64,000 bases of DNA from positions 186,001 through 250,000 of the forward strand of contig NSKG01000003.1 in assembly GCA_002287035.1 (NCBI GenBank), read 5' to 3'. This DNA is from Pseudomonas sp. WN033 (GTDB taxonomy: Bacteria; Pseudomonadota; Gammaproteobacteria; Pseudomonadales; Pseudomonadaceae). Positions 51,315-62,251 of the stretch are shown piece after piece. A program made the translations under genes and the position numbers. Each line of letters opens with the position of its first letter. Position 1 is the first letter of the stretch. The notes under the pieces were generated by a model. That model was not told where the DNA came from. It did not search any database and saw only the letters and a program-made list of their open reading frames with translations.

Positions 51315-52751
51315 TTAGCCGCCAAACAGTGCCGGCTTCTCCCGCTCGCGGCGAGGGCCGCCAGCCGACCGTGGCGCGCTGTCCTGGCGCTGCGGCTTGG
51401 CTGCCCGATTGCCATTGACCTCGGTTCTGCGCGGTTTGTCCTGCGCCTGCTCATCGCGGCGGGCCGGTCGCTGGCCGTTGCTTTGCCCCTGGCGCTTTTC
51501 ATGCCGCGGTTTGTCATTGCGACCCTGGCCGCGGGCCTGACCCTGTGGGCGCTGCCCTCGCGGCTGGCGCTCGGGGCGGTCGCTGTTGAGCTCGGTCTGG
51601 GCCGGCGGCTGGAAGTTCTGGTCGTCACCTTCCTCGATACGCTGGCGGGTCATGCGCTCGATAGCCTTGAGCAGCTTTTCCTCATCCGGGCTGACCAGAG
51701 AAATCGCTTCACCGCTGCGTCCGGCCCGGCCGGTACGGCCGATGCGGTGCACATAGTCTTCAGCCACGTTGGGCAGTTCGAAGTTGACTACATGCGGCAG
51801 TTGGTCGATATCCAGGCCGCGGGCGGCGATGTCGGTCGCTACCAGCAGACGAATCTTGTTGGCCTTGAAGTCGGCCAGGGCTTTGGTCCGGGCGTTCTGG
51901 CTCTTGTTGCCATGGATCGCGGCGGCCGGCAGGCCGTTCTTTTCCAGGTACTCGGCCAGTCGGTTGGCACCGTGCTTGGTGCGAGTGAACACCAGTACCT
52001 GCTCCCAGGCGCCAAGGGTTACCAGGTGCGCCAGCAGTGCACGCTTGTGCCCGGAGGCAATACGGAACACTTTCTGTTCGATGCGCTCGACCGTGGTGTT
52101 CGGCGGGGTGACTTCGATGCGCGCCGGGTTGTGCAGCAGGCGGTTAGCCAGCTCGGTGATTTCCTTCGAGAAGGTCGCCGAGAACAGCAGATTCTGGCGT
52201 TTGGCCGGCAGCTTGGCGATCACCTTTTTGACGTCATGGATAAAGCCCATGTCGAGCATGCGGTCGGCTTCGTCGAGGACCAGAATTTCCACCCTGGACA
52301 GGTCGACCATCTTCTGGTTGCTCAGATCCAGCAGGCGGCCGGGGCAGGCGACCAGGACGTCGAGGCCGGGGGCGATGGCCTTGACCTGGGGGCTGGCGCC
52401 GACACCACCGAAGATGCAGGCGCTTTTCAGTGGCAGGTCACGGGCATAGGCGAGGATGCTGTCATGCACTTGGGCTGCCAGTTCGCGGGTTGGAGTTAGA
52501 ACCAGGGCGCGAACCTGACGCGGAGCGCGCTTGTGGTTGGCGTCCGGATGACCAGCGGGGAACAGCAGCTCCAGCAGGGGCAAGGAAAAACCGGCGGTCT
52601 TGCCGGTGCCTGTCTGGGCGGCAACCATCAGGTCGCGGCCTTCCAGTACTGCAGGGATCGCCTGCGCCTGGACGGGGGTCGGAGTGGAATAGCCGGTGGC
52701 GGCGACAGCGCTAACCAGCGCGTCGGACAGACCGAGAGAAGCAAAGGACAT
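51315..52751 (-). CDS. rhlE: DEAD-box ATP-dependent RNA helicase RhlE
   Basis: 478 residues. RecA-like core motifs: [74 protein letters not shown] and [13 protein letters not shown]. The tail (about residues 375-478) is rich in Arg, Gln, Gly and Pro and is probably disordered and RNA-binding. RhlE proteins assist ribosome assembly and RNA turnover in the cold. metF and ahcY lie upstream on the same strand, beyond a repeat. Confidence 0.94.
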   Translation of the reverse strand: MSFASLGLSDALVSAVAATGYSTPTPVQAQAIPAVLEGRDLMVAAQTGTGKTAGFSLPLLELLFPAGHPDANHKRAPRQVRALVLTPTRELAAQVHDSILAYARDLPLKSACIFGGVGASPQVKAIAPGLDVLVACPGRLLDLSNQKMVDLSRVEILVLDEADRMLDMGFIHDVKKVIAKLPAKRQNLLFSATFSKEITELANRLLHNPARIEVTPPNTTVERIEQKVFRIASGHKRALLAHLVTLGAWEQVLVFTRTKHGANRLAEYLEKNGLPAAAIHGNKSQNARTKALADFKANKIRLLVATDIAARGLDIDQLPHVVNFELPNVAEDYVHRIGRTGRAGRSGEAISLVSPDEEKLLKAIERMTRQRIEEGDDQNFQPPAQTELNSDRPERQPRGQRPQGQARGQGRNDKPRHEKRQGQSNGQRPARRDEQAQDKPRRTEVNGNRAAKPQRQDSAPRSAGGPRREREKPALFGG

Positions 52752-52862
52752 TCAGATAACCCTGTGATGGCCGATGCGAACGGGTTGTTCGTGCGGCCGG
52801 TGATGAAGGTCGCGGAGTTTAACAGATAACACGGACAAAGTGGCTGTCCGGTGATCGGTGGC

Positions 52863-53042
52863 CAGGGAGCTACTGATTGAGTCGAGATCAGTGCTGGCAC
52901 GGCAGGCGCTGGCCTGTTCTGGACACGCTGTAACTACATCCATGTACGCTCTTAGATGCCATCCTTGGCATCTAACGGTCCAGAACAGGCCAGCACCAGC
53001 CGTGCTGTACTGGATTTCTGCAGGCTCAATCAGAGGTTCTGG
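52863..53042. mobile_element. structured repeat copy 2 with MITE-like ends
   Basis: Outer imperfect inverted ends: CCAGGGAGCTACTGATTGAG (52863-52882, last base not counted in the pairing) and CTCAATCAGAGGTTCTGG (53025-53042). Inner perfect 17-bp arms (52908-52924 and 52978-52994), extended outward by GCACGGC/GCCGTGC, close a core with TACAT-CC-ATGTA and the hairpin AGATGCCA/TGGCATCT (52954-52973). It lies between rhlE and metF and stops one base short of the metF stop codon. No gene lies in these 292 bases. Confidence 0.65.
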
Positions 53043-53043
53043 C

Positions 53044-53889
53044 TTACTTGTTCAGGTTGCGCCACACCGCCAGACTCGGTTCGGCCTGGTTCAGGGTGTA
53101 GAAGTGCAGACCCGGGGCGCCGCCGTCGAGCAGACGCTGGCACATGTCGCTGATCACCTCGGTGCCGAAGGCGACAATGCTGTCGCTGTCATCGCCGTAG
53201 GCTTCCAGTTGCTTGCGAACCCAGCGCGGAATCTCGGCGCCGCAGGCGTCGGAGAAGCGCGCCAGCTTGCTGTAGTTGGTGATCGGCATGATGCCGGGCA
53301 CGATCGGGATATCCACGCCGGCCTGGCGAACCCGGTCGACGAAGTGGAAGTAGCAGTCGGCGTTGAAAAAGTATTGGGTGATCGCGCTGTCGGCGCCGGC
53401 CTTGGCCTTGCGCACGAAGTTGGCCAGATCATCCTCGAAGTTGCGGGCCTGGGGATGGGCTTCCGGGTAGGCGGCGACTTCAATGGTGAAGTGATCACCG
53501 GTCTCTGCGCGGATGAATTCGACCAGTTCGTTGGCGTAGCGCAGCTCGCCGGAGGCCTGACCCATGCCTGAGGGCAGGTCGCCACGCAGGGCGACAATGC
53601 GCTTGATGCCGGCATCGCGGTACTGGTTGAGCAGGCTGCGCAGGTCGTCCTTGCTGTCGCCGACGCAGGACAGGTGCGGTGCGGTCGGCACCTTCACGTC
53701 GCCGTCCAGTTGCAGCACGGTGTTCAGGGTGCGGTCGCGGGTTGAGCCGCCGGCACCGTAGGTTACCGAGAAGAACTCGGGGTTGTGTGCCGCCAGCACA
53801 TGGGCGGTGGCAATCAGTTTTTCATGTCCGGCGTCAGTCTTGGTCGGGAAAAACTCGAAGCTGACGGGCGCTTTGTTATGTGTGCTCAT
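53044..53889 (-). CDS. metF: 5,10-methylenetetrahydrofolate reductase
   Basis: FAD enzyme that makes 5-methyl-THF, the methyl donor for methionine synthase. 281 residues: VSFEFFPTKTDAGHEKL is the family start, EFFSVTYGAGGSTRDRT holds catalytic residues, and IKRIVALRGDLPSG, ITQYFFNADCYFHFVDR and VPGIMPITNYSKLARFSDACGAEIP follow. It lies 50 bases downstream of ahcY, probably in one message under the ahcY riboswitch. Confidence 0.97.
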   Translation of the reverse strand: MSTHNKAPVSFEFFPTKTDAGHEKLIATAHVLAAHNPEFFSVTYGAGGSTRDRTLNTVLQLDGDVKVPTAPHLSCVGDSKDDLRSLLNQYRDAGIKRIVALRGDLPSGMGQASGELRYANELVEFIRAETGDHFTIEVAAYPEAHPQARNFEDDLANFVRKAKAGADSAITQYFFNADCYFHFVDRVRQAGVDIPIVPGIMPITNYSKLARFSDACGAEIPRWVRKQLEAYGDDSDSIVAFGTEVISDMCQRLLDGGAPGLHFYTLNQAEPSLAVWRNLNK

Positions 53890-53911
53890 GCTCTGTCTCT
53901 ATCGGGGCTTC

Positions 53912-53931
53912 GGGCCTGGCGCACCAGGCCC
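53912..53931 (-). other. intercistronic hairpin between ahcY and metF
   Basis: Perfect 8-bp stem GGGCCTGG, loop of four, CCAGGCCC. There is no T run, so a full terminator is unlikely; it may stabilise the ahcY part of the message. Confidence 0.4.
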
Positions 53932-53939
53932 GCTGCGGG

Positions 53940-55346
53940 TCAGTAGCGGTAATCGTCGGCCTTGAACGGCCCTTCGACGGTTACGCCGATGTAGTCGGCC
54001 TGGGTCTGGGTCAGGCGGGTGACGACGCCGCCAAAGCCTTTGACCATTTCCAGCGCGACTTCTTCGTCGAGTTTCTTCGGCAACACTTCAACCCGCAGCT
54101 TGCTGGCCTTGTCGGCGGCCGGCAGGTCGGCGAACTTCTCGCCGTACAGGTGGATCTGGGCCAGTACCTGGTTGGCGAACGAGCCATCCATGATGCGGCT
54201 GGGGTGGCCGGTGGCATTGCCGAGGTTCACCAGGCGGCCTTCGGCGAGCAGGATCAGATAGTCGTCGTTGCTCGGGTCGAAGTTGTTTTTGCCGGTGCGG
54301 TGCAGCTTGTGTACCTGCGGCTTGACCTCTTCCCAGTGCCAGTTGGCGCGGGTGTAGGCAGTGTCGATTTCGTTGTCGAAGTGGCCGATGTTGCACACCA
54401 CGGCGCGCTTTTTCAGCGCCTTGAGCATGTTGGCGTCACAGACGTTGACGTTGCCGGTGGTGGTGACGATCAAATCGATCTTGCCCAGCAGTTCCTTGTT
54501 GATGCTGGCTTCGGTACCATCGTTGAGGCCGTTGTTGTAAGGCGAGACGACTTCATAACCGTCCATGCAGGCCTGCATGGCGCAGATCGGGTCGACTTCG
54601 CTGACCTTGACGATCATGCCTTCCTGACGCAACGAGGCGGCCGAGCCTTTGCCCACGTCGCCATAGCCGATGACCAGAGCCTGCTTGCCGGATAGCAGGT
54701 GGTCGGTGGCGCGCTTGATGGCGTCGTTGAGGCTGTGGCGGCAGCCGTACTTGTTGTCGTTCTTGCTCTTGGTCACCGAGTCGTTGACGTTGATCGCCGG
54801 GACTTTGAGGGTGCCTTTTTTCAGCATGTCGAGCAGGCGGTGGACACCGGTGGTGGTTTCTTCGGTGATGCCGTGAATGCGCTCGAGCATTTGCGGGTAT
54901 TTGTTGTGGAGGATTTCGGTCAGGTCGCCGCCGTCATCCAGAACCATGTTGGCGTCCCAGGGCTGACCGTCCTTGAGGATGGTCTGCTCGATACACCATT
55001 CGTACTCTTCTTCGGTTTCACCTTTCCAGGCGAATACCGGGATGCCGGCAGCGGCGATGGCGGCGGCGGCCTGGTCCTGGGTGGAGAAGATGTTGCATGA
55101 TGACCAGCGTACTTCGGCACCCAGGGCGGTGAGGGTTTCGATCAGTACTGCGGTCTGGATGGTCATGTGGATGCAGCCAAGGATTTTGGCGCCCTTGAGC
55201 GGCTGCTGCCCGGCATATTTGCGGCGCAGGCCCATCAGTGCCGGCATTTCCGATTCGGCGATGATGATTTCCCGGCGGCCCCAGTCGGCCAGGCTGATGT
55301 CGGCGACTTTGTAGTCGGTAAAGTTTTCGTTCATAACTGCACTCAT
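53940..55346 (-). CDS. ahcY: S-adenosylhomocysteine hydrolase
   Basis: Splits SAH to adenosine and homocysteine, relieving product inhibition of methyltransferases. 468 residues, tightly bound [78 protein letters not shown] and the NAD loop [15 protein letters not shown] are conserved. The C-terminus ends DDYRY as in the family. A SAH riboswitch precedes the start codon. Confidence 0.98.
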   Translation of the reverse strand: MSAVMNENFTDYKVADISLADWGRREIIIAESEMPALMGLRRKYAGQQPLKGAKILGCIHMTIQTAVLIETLTALGAEVRWSSCNIFSTQDQAAAAIAAAGIPVFAWKGETEEEYEWCIEQTILKDGQPWDANMVLDDGGDLTEILHNKYPQMLERIHGITEETTTGVHRLLDMLKKGTLKVPAINVNDSVTKSKNDNKYGCRHSLNDAIKRATDHLLSGKQALVIGYGDVGKGSAASLRQEGMIVKVSEVDPICAMQACMDGYEVVSPYNNGLNDGTEASINKELLGKIDLIVTTTGNVNVCDANMLKALKKRAVVCNIGHFDNEIDTAYTRANWHWEEVKPQVHKLHRTGKNNFDPSNDDYLILLAEGRLVNLGNATGHPSRIMDGSFANQVLAQIHLYGEKFADLPAADKASKLRVEVLPKKLDEEVALEMVKGFGGVVTRLTQTQADYIGVTVEGPFKADDYRY

Positions 55347-55355
55347 GCGGTTTCT

Positions 55356-55440
55356 CCATTCGTTTGTGCGAATGGGCGCGGTTGTTTCTCATCTGCCCCT
55401 GGCCGAGCCTGACGACTAATGTCGCTGCAGCGCCCCTCGG
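55356..55440 (-). promoter_or_regulatory. SAH riboswitch with anti-Shine-Dalgarno hairpin
   Basis: On the minus strand, CCGAGGGGCGCTGCAGCGAC (55440-55421) and GTCAGGCTCGG form the SAH aptamer core: CCGAG pairs with CTCGG, and AACCGCGCCC (55383-55374) can pair with GGGGCGC as the pseudoknot. Directly after it, CCATTCG/CGAATGG (55375-55356) forms a hairpin touching the GGAG ribosome site of ahcY. GCGCCC and the hairpin share bases, so ligand binding should open the site (an ON switch), as described for this class. Confidence 0.85.
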
Positions 55441-55513
55441 TCGGGGTATGTTGCAAACTGTGTGCGGTGGCTGCCGCTGTCTGGCGTTCTCGTTAAGATG
55501 GCGCCTGCCGTTG

Positions 55514-55681
55514 AAAGACTGATGGCGTTGAGTGCGGTGTTGGCGGTATTGCCGGCCACCGGTTCTGGACGCGCTGTAAATACGTCCATGTACGCTCGTA
55601 GATGCCATCCATGGCATCTAACGGTCCAGAACCGGTGGCCGGCAACACCGCTTTGACCTTGCGTGCAGCCCGTCAGTCTTT
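55514..55681. repeat. structured repeat copy 3 with AAAGACTGA ends
   Basis: Outer perfect 9-bp ends AAAGACTGA (55514-55522) and TCAGTCTTT (55673-55681). Inner 22-bp perfect arms at 55549-55570 and 55624-55645, plus GCGGTGTT/AACACCGC just outside, close a core starting GGACGCGCTGTAA with hairpin TAGATGCCAT/ATGGCATCTA (55599-55620) and ending ACGGTCC. It lies between the ahcY leader and the cytochrome gene in a 375-base gap; the rest of the gap is the riboswitch and short unassigned sequence. Confidence 0.7.
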
Positions 55682-55721
55682 GTTACTACGTCGTACTTTT
55701 GTGTATCACCTGGATGAAACC

Positions 55722-56183
55722 ATGCTCCCAGCTTCACCCTTCAAACTTCTGTCTCTCTGCGTTCTGGGTCTGACCCTGAGTGCCTGTAGCAATCAGGTCG
55801 ACCCCAACTCACCGGAAGGTCAGCGCCAGGCCGCCTTCAAGCAGATTCTCGCTCACAGCGAGCCGCTGGGCGGCATGCTGCTGGGGCGCGTTGCCTTCGA
55901 CGGCGAGGCCTTTGCCGCGCATGCCGAAGGGTTGGTCGAGCTGATCGACGCGCCCTGGGCGCATTTTCCCGAACCGGGCGAGTCAAACCAGCGCAACGCC
56001 TCGCGTCCAGAGGTCTGGTCAGACCCCGAAGGCTTTGCCGCTGCCATCGATGCCTATAAGTCGGCGGTCAATGAGCTGGCTGCTGTTACCCGTGAGGGTG
56101 TCGACAGCCTTGATCAGGTGCGCCAGCCGCTGACCGCGGTACAGCAGGCCTGCAAGGCCTGTCACGACGACTACCGGCGCTGA
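55722..56183 (+). CDS. cytochrome c'-type lipoprotein
   Basis: 153 residues from ATG at 55722. A lipoprotein signal LLSLCVLGLTLSACSNQ puts the lipid Cys at about residue 20. The mature part has the helical look of the cytochrome c' family and ends with the heme motif CKACHDDYRR, the usual place for it. The frame is open upstream through the repeat, but that part is not protein-like. The electron partner is not indicated by its neighbours. Confidence 0.85.
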   Translation: MLPASPFKLLSLCVLGLTLSACSNQVDPNSPEGQRQAAFKQILAHSEPLGGMLLGRVAFDGEAFAAHAEGLVELIDAPWAHFPEPGESNQRNASRPEVWSDPEGFAAAIDAYKSAVNELAAVTREGVDSLDQVRQPLTAVQQACKACHDDYRR

Positions 56184-56234
56184 ACCACCCGCCATTGCAG
56201 GGAAGTGCCTACCCGGCCTCGTTACGTCAGCAAC

Positions 56235-56452
56235 CCGTCATTGCGAAGGCCGTCAGGCCTGTGGCACTCCAGGCTTGGGTGCGGTCTGCACTGGCGTCTG
56301 GATTGCCGCGTCGTTGCACTCCTCGCAATGACACTGGTGGTGCCTGCCTCGCCTCGCTACTGCATCCAACCCGTCATTGCGAAGGCCGTCAGGCCTGTGG
56401 CAATCCAGATCAGGGTGCGGTTTACGCTGTGGTCTGGATTGCCAATGACGAG
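56235..56452. repeat. GTCATTGCGA-type repeats, two inverted pairs in tandem
   Basis: Plus copies at 56235-56270 and 56371-56408 share CCGTCATTGCGAAGGCCGTC and CAGGCCTGTGGCA. The minus copy at 56298-56332 is full (GGATTGCCGCGTCG...CTCGCAATGAC); the one at 56435-56452 is shortened to GGATTGCCAATGACGAGG. They fill the 275 bases between two convergent genes and could fold into a strong stem that stops transcription from either side. Confidence 0.75.
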
Positions 56453-56458
56453 GGGCGC

Positions 56459-57639
<1,181 letters not shown>

Positions 57640-57643
<4 letters not shown>

Positions 57644-58656
57644 AGCAATATCCTTTCCTCTGCGGGCGGATGGTTGGCAAATTGTTGAATCTGGATCTGG
57701 AAACCGTTGCGCAGCCCCAGGTACAGGCTGGCCCCGGCGCTGAGTCCGGCGTCTTGCGCCCAATGGCTGAGGTCGTCCTGGTCGAAGCCCAGCCACAGGT
57801 CGCCGCAACTGTCGCGTACCCAGCTCTGATCGTGGCTGCACAGTTCGGTCAGGATCAGGCTGCCACCGGGTTTGATCAGGCTGGCAAAGCGTTTGAGCGC
57901 TTCGGCCGGGGCCGGCATGTGGTGCAGCACCATGTTGCAGACGAGGCAGTCGGCCAGGGGCAGGTTCTGAGGCGTCAGGGCGTCGGCGAGCAGGCAGTCG
58001 ACGTTGGCAAGCCCGGCTTCGCGGCAGTGCTGGCTGGCCCGTTCGAGCATGGACGGGGCGTTGTCCAGGGCGATCACCCGTTCGAAACGGGCAGCCAGAT
58101 CGGGCAGAAAGCCGCCTTCGCCGGGGCCGACTTCAATCGCCAGAGTGCGGGCGTCGGCCGCCAGGCTGTCGAGCAGGCCCAGCAGCGGCTCACGATAGAG
58201 GCCGAAATGGGCAATCAGGTCCTGTTGGGCCGGGGTGCCATCGTTGAAGCGGCTGAAGAACTGGCGTGACAGTTCGGCGCGTTGGGCGTGCACGGTGTCG
58301 ATGGCGGCTTGCAGTTCCGGGTCAAGTGTCACGGCGTCGAGCCCGGCCAGCAGTTGTTCGTGCAGGGCGCGCCAGTGGTTGTCACCCTGCGGCAGGCTGC
58401 GACGATAGAAAATTGAGTTGCCTTCACGGCGGGTGCTGACCAGTCCGGCGTTGGCCAGAATCTTGAGGTGGTGACTCATGCCGGATTGGCGCACAGCGAA
58501 GATCTGCGCCAGTTCCAGTACCCCGAATGAGTCGTTGCGCAGGGCGCGCAGGATGTCCAGGCGCAGGCTGTCGCTGGCTGCCTTGCAGAAGTTGGCCAGG
58601 TGGTCGACGGGCGAGGTGTGGCCCGGGTGGGCGACAAGTTGCGCATGTTGAGTCAT
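57640..58656 (-). CDS. ArsR-family regulator fused to a SAM-dependent methyltransferase
   Basis: 338 residues from [24 protein letters not shown]. Winged helix-turn-helix (about residues 20-95): [47 protein letters not shown]. There is no CxC metal site in the DNA-binding helix, so it is not a classic metal sensor. The C-terminal methyltransferase fold shows [19 protein letters not shown] (SAM loop), [10 protein letters not shown] and [32 protein letters not shown]. Coupled to metK, it fits a SAM or SAH sensor like SahR; that is inferred. A 26-base palindrome lies 39 bases upstream. Confidence 0.88.
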
Positions 58657-58694
58657 GGCGGGCAGTGTAGAGGGCTGTGCTGGTGCCCGCAATA

Positions 58695-58720
58695 CCTATA
58701 TCAAAAAACTTTGATATAGG
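58695..58720. promoter_or_regulatory. 26-base palindromic operator candidate upstream of arsR-metK
   Basis: Arms CCTATATCAAA and TTTGATATAGG, perfect over 11 bp with a four-base spacer AAAC. It is the most A+T-rich part of the 220-base gap between the divergent arsR-type gene and tktA. The ATATCAA half-site and strict symmetry fit an ArsR-type dimer. Confidence 0.7.
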
Positions 58721-58876
58721 TCGATGGGCGGTCTCCATTCGTCTGCCGGGTGGTGGCTGGTTGCCGGGTCGGCGGGGTTTTCGTTGCCCAGCAACGTCAT
58801 TTGCGCGAAAATGCTCGGCTTTGCAGGCCGGCTCAGTCGGCCCTTGATCTTGCTCAGTCAACCACAGGAGTTGCCC

Positions 58877-60877
58877 ATGTCCAGCCGTCGTGACCGCGCC
58901 AATGCCATTCGTGCCCTCAGCATGGATGCCGTGCAGAAAGCCAAGAGCGGCCACCCGGGAGCGCCCATGGGCATGGCGGATATCGCCGAAGTGCTGTGGC
59001 GTGACTATATGAAACACAATCCGGTCAACCCGCAGTGGGCTGACCGTGACCGCTTCGTGCTGTCCAACGGGCATGGCTCGATGCTGATCTATTCGCTGCT
59101 GCACCTGACCGGCTATGACCTGTCGGTCGATGATTTGAAGAACTTCCGCCAGTTGCACAGCAAGACCCCGGGTCACCCCGAATACGGTTACACCCCGGGT
59201 GTGGAAACCACCACCGGCCCGCTGGGCCAGGGCGTTGCCAATGCCGTGGGTTTTGCCATTGCCGAGAAGGTGCTGGCAGCGCAGTTCAACCGTGACGGTC
59301 ATGACATTGTTGACCACTTCACCTATGTGTTCCTCGGCGATGGCTGCATGATGGAAGGCATTTCCCATGAGGTCTGCTCGCTGGCCGGCACCCTGGGTCT
59401 GGGCAAGCTGGTGGCTTTTTATGACGACAACGGCATCTCCATCGATGGCGAGGTCGAGGGCTGGTTCACCGACGATACGCCCAAGCGTTTTGAGGCTTAC
59501 GGCTGGCAGGTGATCCGCAATGTTGACGGTCATGATGCCGACGAGATCAAGACCGCCATCGAGACCGCGCGCAAGAATACCCAGCAGCCGACGCTGATCT
59601 GCTGCAAGACCGTGATCGGCTTCGGTTCGCCGAACAAGCAGGGCAAGGAAGAATGCCACGGTGCGCCGCTGGGCGATGATGAGATCGCCGCGACCCGTGA
59701 AGCGCTGAACTGGCCGCATGCGCCATTCGAGATTCCCGAGAACATTCGGGCTGAGTGGGATGCCCGCGCGGCAGGTGCCGAGCGTGAAGCCGAGTGGAAT
59801 ACCCGGTTTGCTGCCTATCAGCAGGCTTACCCGGAGCTGGCCGCCGAGTTCAAGCGCCGTCTGGCCGGTGAGCTGCCGGCTGATTTTGCCGACAAGGCCG
59901 CAGCCTATGTTGCCGAGGTGGCAGCCAAGGGCGAGACCATCGCCAGCCGCAAGGCCAGCCAGAACAGCCTCAATGCCTATGGCCCGCTGCTGCCGGAATT
60001 GCTCGGCGGTTCGGCTGATCTGGCCGGTTCCAACCTGACCTTGTGGAAGGACTGCAAGGGGGTCGAGGCCGGTGATGCCGGCGGTAACTACCTGTTCTAC
60101 GGTGTGCGCGAGTTCGGCATGAGCGCAATCATGAACGGTATCGCCCTGCACGGCGGATTCATTCCCTATGGTGCGACCTTCCTGATCTTCATGGAATATG
60201 CGCGCAACGCCGTGCGCATGTCGGCACTGATGAAACAGCGGGTGCTTTATGTGTTCACCCATGACTCCATCGGTCTGGGCGAAGACGGCCCGACCCACCA
60301 GCCGATCGAGCAACTGGCCAGCCTGCGCGGCACCCCGAACCTGGATACCTGGCGCCCGGCCGATGCGGTCGAGTCGGCAGTAGCCTGGAAGTACGCCATT
60401 GAGCGTGCCGACGGCCCCAGTGCGCTGGTGTTCTCACGCCAGAACCTGCCACACCAGAGCCGCAGTGCCCAGCAACTGGCGGATATCGCGCGCGGTGGTT
60501 ACATCCTCAAGGACTGCGCCGGTGAGCCGGAACTGATCCTGATCGCCACTGGCTCGGAAGTCGGGCTGGCGGTGGACGCGTTCGACAAACTGGGCGCCGC
60601 TGGCCGTCAGGTCCGTGTGGTGTCGATGCCCTCGACCAGCGTGTTCGATCAGCAGGACGCCGAATACAAGCAGCAGGTGCTGCCGCTGGAAGTCGGTGCG
60701 CGCATTGCTATCGAAGCCGCGCATACCGACTTCTGGTACAAGTACGTCGGCCTCGACGGCCGCATCATCGGTATGCAGAGCTTCGGTGAGTCTGCGCCGG
60801 CGCCGGCGCTGTTCGAGGAGTTCGGTTTTACCCTCGACAATGTCCTGGCCGCAGCCGAAGAGCTGCTGGAAGACTGA
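58877..60877 (+). CDS. tktA: transketolase
   Basis: Thiamine-diphosphate enzyme of the pentose phosphate pathway. 666 residues from [41 protein letters not shown], set by AGGAG at 58866. The cofactor motif [56 protein letters not shown] and [23 protein letters not shown] are intact. It leads the tktA-epd-pgk-fba run, all on the plus strand. Confidence 0.98.
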   Translation: MSSRRDRANAIRALSMDAVQKAKSGHPGAPMGMADIAEVLWRDYMKHNPVNPQWADRDRFVLSNGHGSMLIYSLLHLTGYDLSVDDLKNFRQLHSKTPGHPEYGYTPGVETTTGPLGQGVANAVGFAIAEKVLAAQFNRDGHDIVDHFTYVFLGDGCMMEGISHEVCSLAGTLGLGKLVAFYDDNGISIDGEVEGWFTDDTPKRFEAYGWQVIRNVDGHDADEIKTAIETARKNTQQPTLICCKTVIGFGSPNKQGKEECHGAPLGDDEIAATREALNWPHAPFEIPENIRAEWDARAAGAEREAEWNTRFAAYQQAYPELAAEFKRRLAGELPADFADKAAAYVAEVAAKGETIASRKASQNSLNAYGPLLPELLGGSADLAGSNLTLWKDCKGVEAGDAGGNYLFYGVREFGMSAIMNGIALHGGFIPYGATFLIFMEYARNAVRMSALMKQRVLYVFTHDSIGLGEDGPTHQPIEQLASLRGTPNLDTWRPADAVESAVAWKYAIERADGPSALVFSRQNLPHQSRSAQQLADIARGGYILKDCAGEPELILIATGSEVGLAVDAFDKLGAAGRQVRVVSMPSTSVFDQQDAEYKQQVLPLEVGARIAIEAAHTDFWYKYVGLDGRIIGMQSFGESAPAPALFEEFGFTLDNVLAAAEELLED

Positions 60878-60958
60878 CAAGCCGTTTGCGGCGAAGGCTG
60901 GAGGTCCCGTTTGCTGACGGGGCTTTCAGCGTTCAGCCTGCAGCCACGAGTGCAGCGA

Positions 60959-62008
60959 ATGATACCCACTGATCGCCAGCCTTTTCGCATTGCCCTCAAC
61001 GGCTACGGCCGGATTGGCCGCTGCGTGCTGCGCGCGTTGCACGAACGCGGCGGTGACGGCCTGCAGATCGTGGCGCTGAATGATCTGGCCGATCAGGCCA
61101 GCATCGAATATCTGACCCGTTTCGATTCGACCCATGGGCGCTTTCCCGGTGAGGTAAGCGTGGATGGCGATTGCCTGCATATCAATGGCGATTGCGTGAA
61201 GGTGTTGCGCGAGCAGCATCCGGAAGGGGTTGACTGGGCGGCTCTGGGGGTGGATCTGTTGCTGGAGTGTTCAGGCCAGTACACCACCCGTGAGGAGGCG
61301 CTGCGTTTTGCTCATGCCGGGGTGCCGCGGGTACTGTTTTCACAGCCGATGGCCAATGAGCAGGCGGTTGATGCGACGGTGGTCTACGGGGTCAATCATC
61401 AGCAATTGGATGCTTCGCTGCGGCTGGTGTCGAATGCGTCATGTACGACCAATTGCGGGGTGCCGCTGCTCAAGTTGCTGAATGAGCGTGTGGGTCTGGA
61501 GTATGTGTCGATCACGACCATTCATTCGGCGATGAACGATCAGCCGGTGATCGATGCTTACCATCATGATGACCTGCGCCGCACCCGCTCGGCGTTTCAG
61601 TCGGTGATCCCGGTGTCGACCGGCTTGGCGCGAGGGATTGAGCGGTTGTTGCCGGAGCTGGCCGGGCGGATTCAGGCCAAGGCGATCCGGGTGCCGACGG
61701 TGAATGTGTCGGCGTTGGACATCACCTTGCAAACTGCTCGTGATACCACCGCTGAGGAGGTCAATGAGTTGCTCAGGGCGGCGGCAGGTGCTGAGTTTGC
61801 CGGGTTGCTGGACTATACCGAGCTACCGCATGCCAGTTGCGATTTCAACCATGATCCGCATTCGGCGATTGTCGATGGCAGCCAGACCCGGGTGTCGGGG
61901 CCGCGGATGGTGAATCTGCTGGTGTGGTTCGATAACGAGTGGGGCTTTGCCAATCGGATGCTGGATGTGGCGGGGTATTGGTTGCGGCGCTGCGGGCGAG
62001 AAGGCTGA
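60959..62008 (+). CDS. epd: erythrose-4-phosphate dehydrogenase (GapB type)
   Basis: Oxidises erythrose-4-phosphate to 4-phosphoerythronate for pyridoxal phosphate synthesis. 349 residues from MIPTDRQPFRIALNGYGRIGRCVLRAL. The catalytic Cys is in SNASCTTNCGVPLLKLLNE, followed by IHSAMNDQPVIDAYHHDDLRRTRSAFQSVIPV, whose NDQPV and HDD distinguish Epd from GAPDH. FDNEWGFANRMLDVAGYW ends the protein. The ribosome site is poor; a TTG at 60911 is less likely. pdxA, another gene of this pathway, lies elsewhere in the window. Confidence 0.93.
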   Translation: MIPTDRQPFRIALNGYGRIGRCVLRALHERGGDGLQIVALNDLADQASIEYLTRFDSTHGRFPGEVSVDGDCLHINGDCVKVLREQHPEGVDWAALGVDLLLECSGQYTTREEALRFAHAGVPRVLFSQPMANEQAVDATVVYGVNHQQLDASLRLVSNASCTTNCGVPLLKLLNERVGLEYVSITTIHSAMNDQPVIDAYHHDDLRRTRSAFQSVIPVSTGLARGIERLLPELAGRIQAKAIRVPTVNVSALDITLQTARDTTAEEVNELLRAAAGAEFAGLLDYTELPHASCDFNHDPHSAIVDGSQTRVSGPRMVNLLVWFDNEWGFANRMLDVAGYWLRRCGREG

Positions 62009-62051
62009 GCCTGCTTGCGCCAAGAGTTTTGTTGCTGTCAGGTTCGTGCAT

Positions 62052-62163
62052 GGTGCCATTGCCGTTAGCCGGTCATGGACACGCTGCAAGTACGTCCCTG
62101 TAAGCTCGGCGATAGCCATCCCTGGCTATCGACGGTCCATGACCGGCTAACGGCAACAGCACC
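62052..62163. repeat. structured repeat copy 4
   Basis: Perfect 22-bp arms (62059-62080 and 62135-62156) plus GGTGC/GCACC outside them. The core starts GGACACGCTGCAAG and ends ACGGTCC. Its second hairpin is GATAGCCA/TGGCTATC (62111-62130), different from the other copies but still paired. It lies in the 243 bases between epd and pgk; no gene is there. A TTGAA...TTCAAGGAG stretch just before pgk is the ribosome site region. Confidence 0.7.
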
Positions 62164-62251
62164 TTCAGGGCTGCATCGTTGCTTCAGGTTTGTGGTCCTG
62201 TGAAGACTTTGTAGCTGACTAGTTTGAAATTTTTGATTCAAGGAGCCAGAA

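Noticed and set aside
55602..55721. 40-residue N-terminal extension of the cytochrome c' gene
   Set aside because: It would be encoded by the structured repeat and would bury the lipoprotein signal.
56235..56452. CRISPR array
   Set aside because: Repeats alternate in orientation, number only four, and have no uniform spacers; no cas genes in the window.
57644..58876. SAM riboswitch before metK
   Set aside because: metK starts inside the end of the arsR-type gene, and no SAM-I, SAM-II or SAM-IV-like core was seen in the upstream gap.
58424..60313. 629-codon minus-strand frame opposite tktA
   Set aside because: Shadow of transketolase; it also overlaps the 5' end of the arsR-type gene in another frame.
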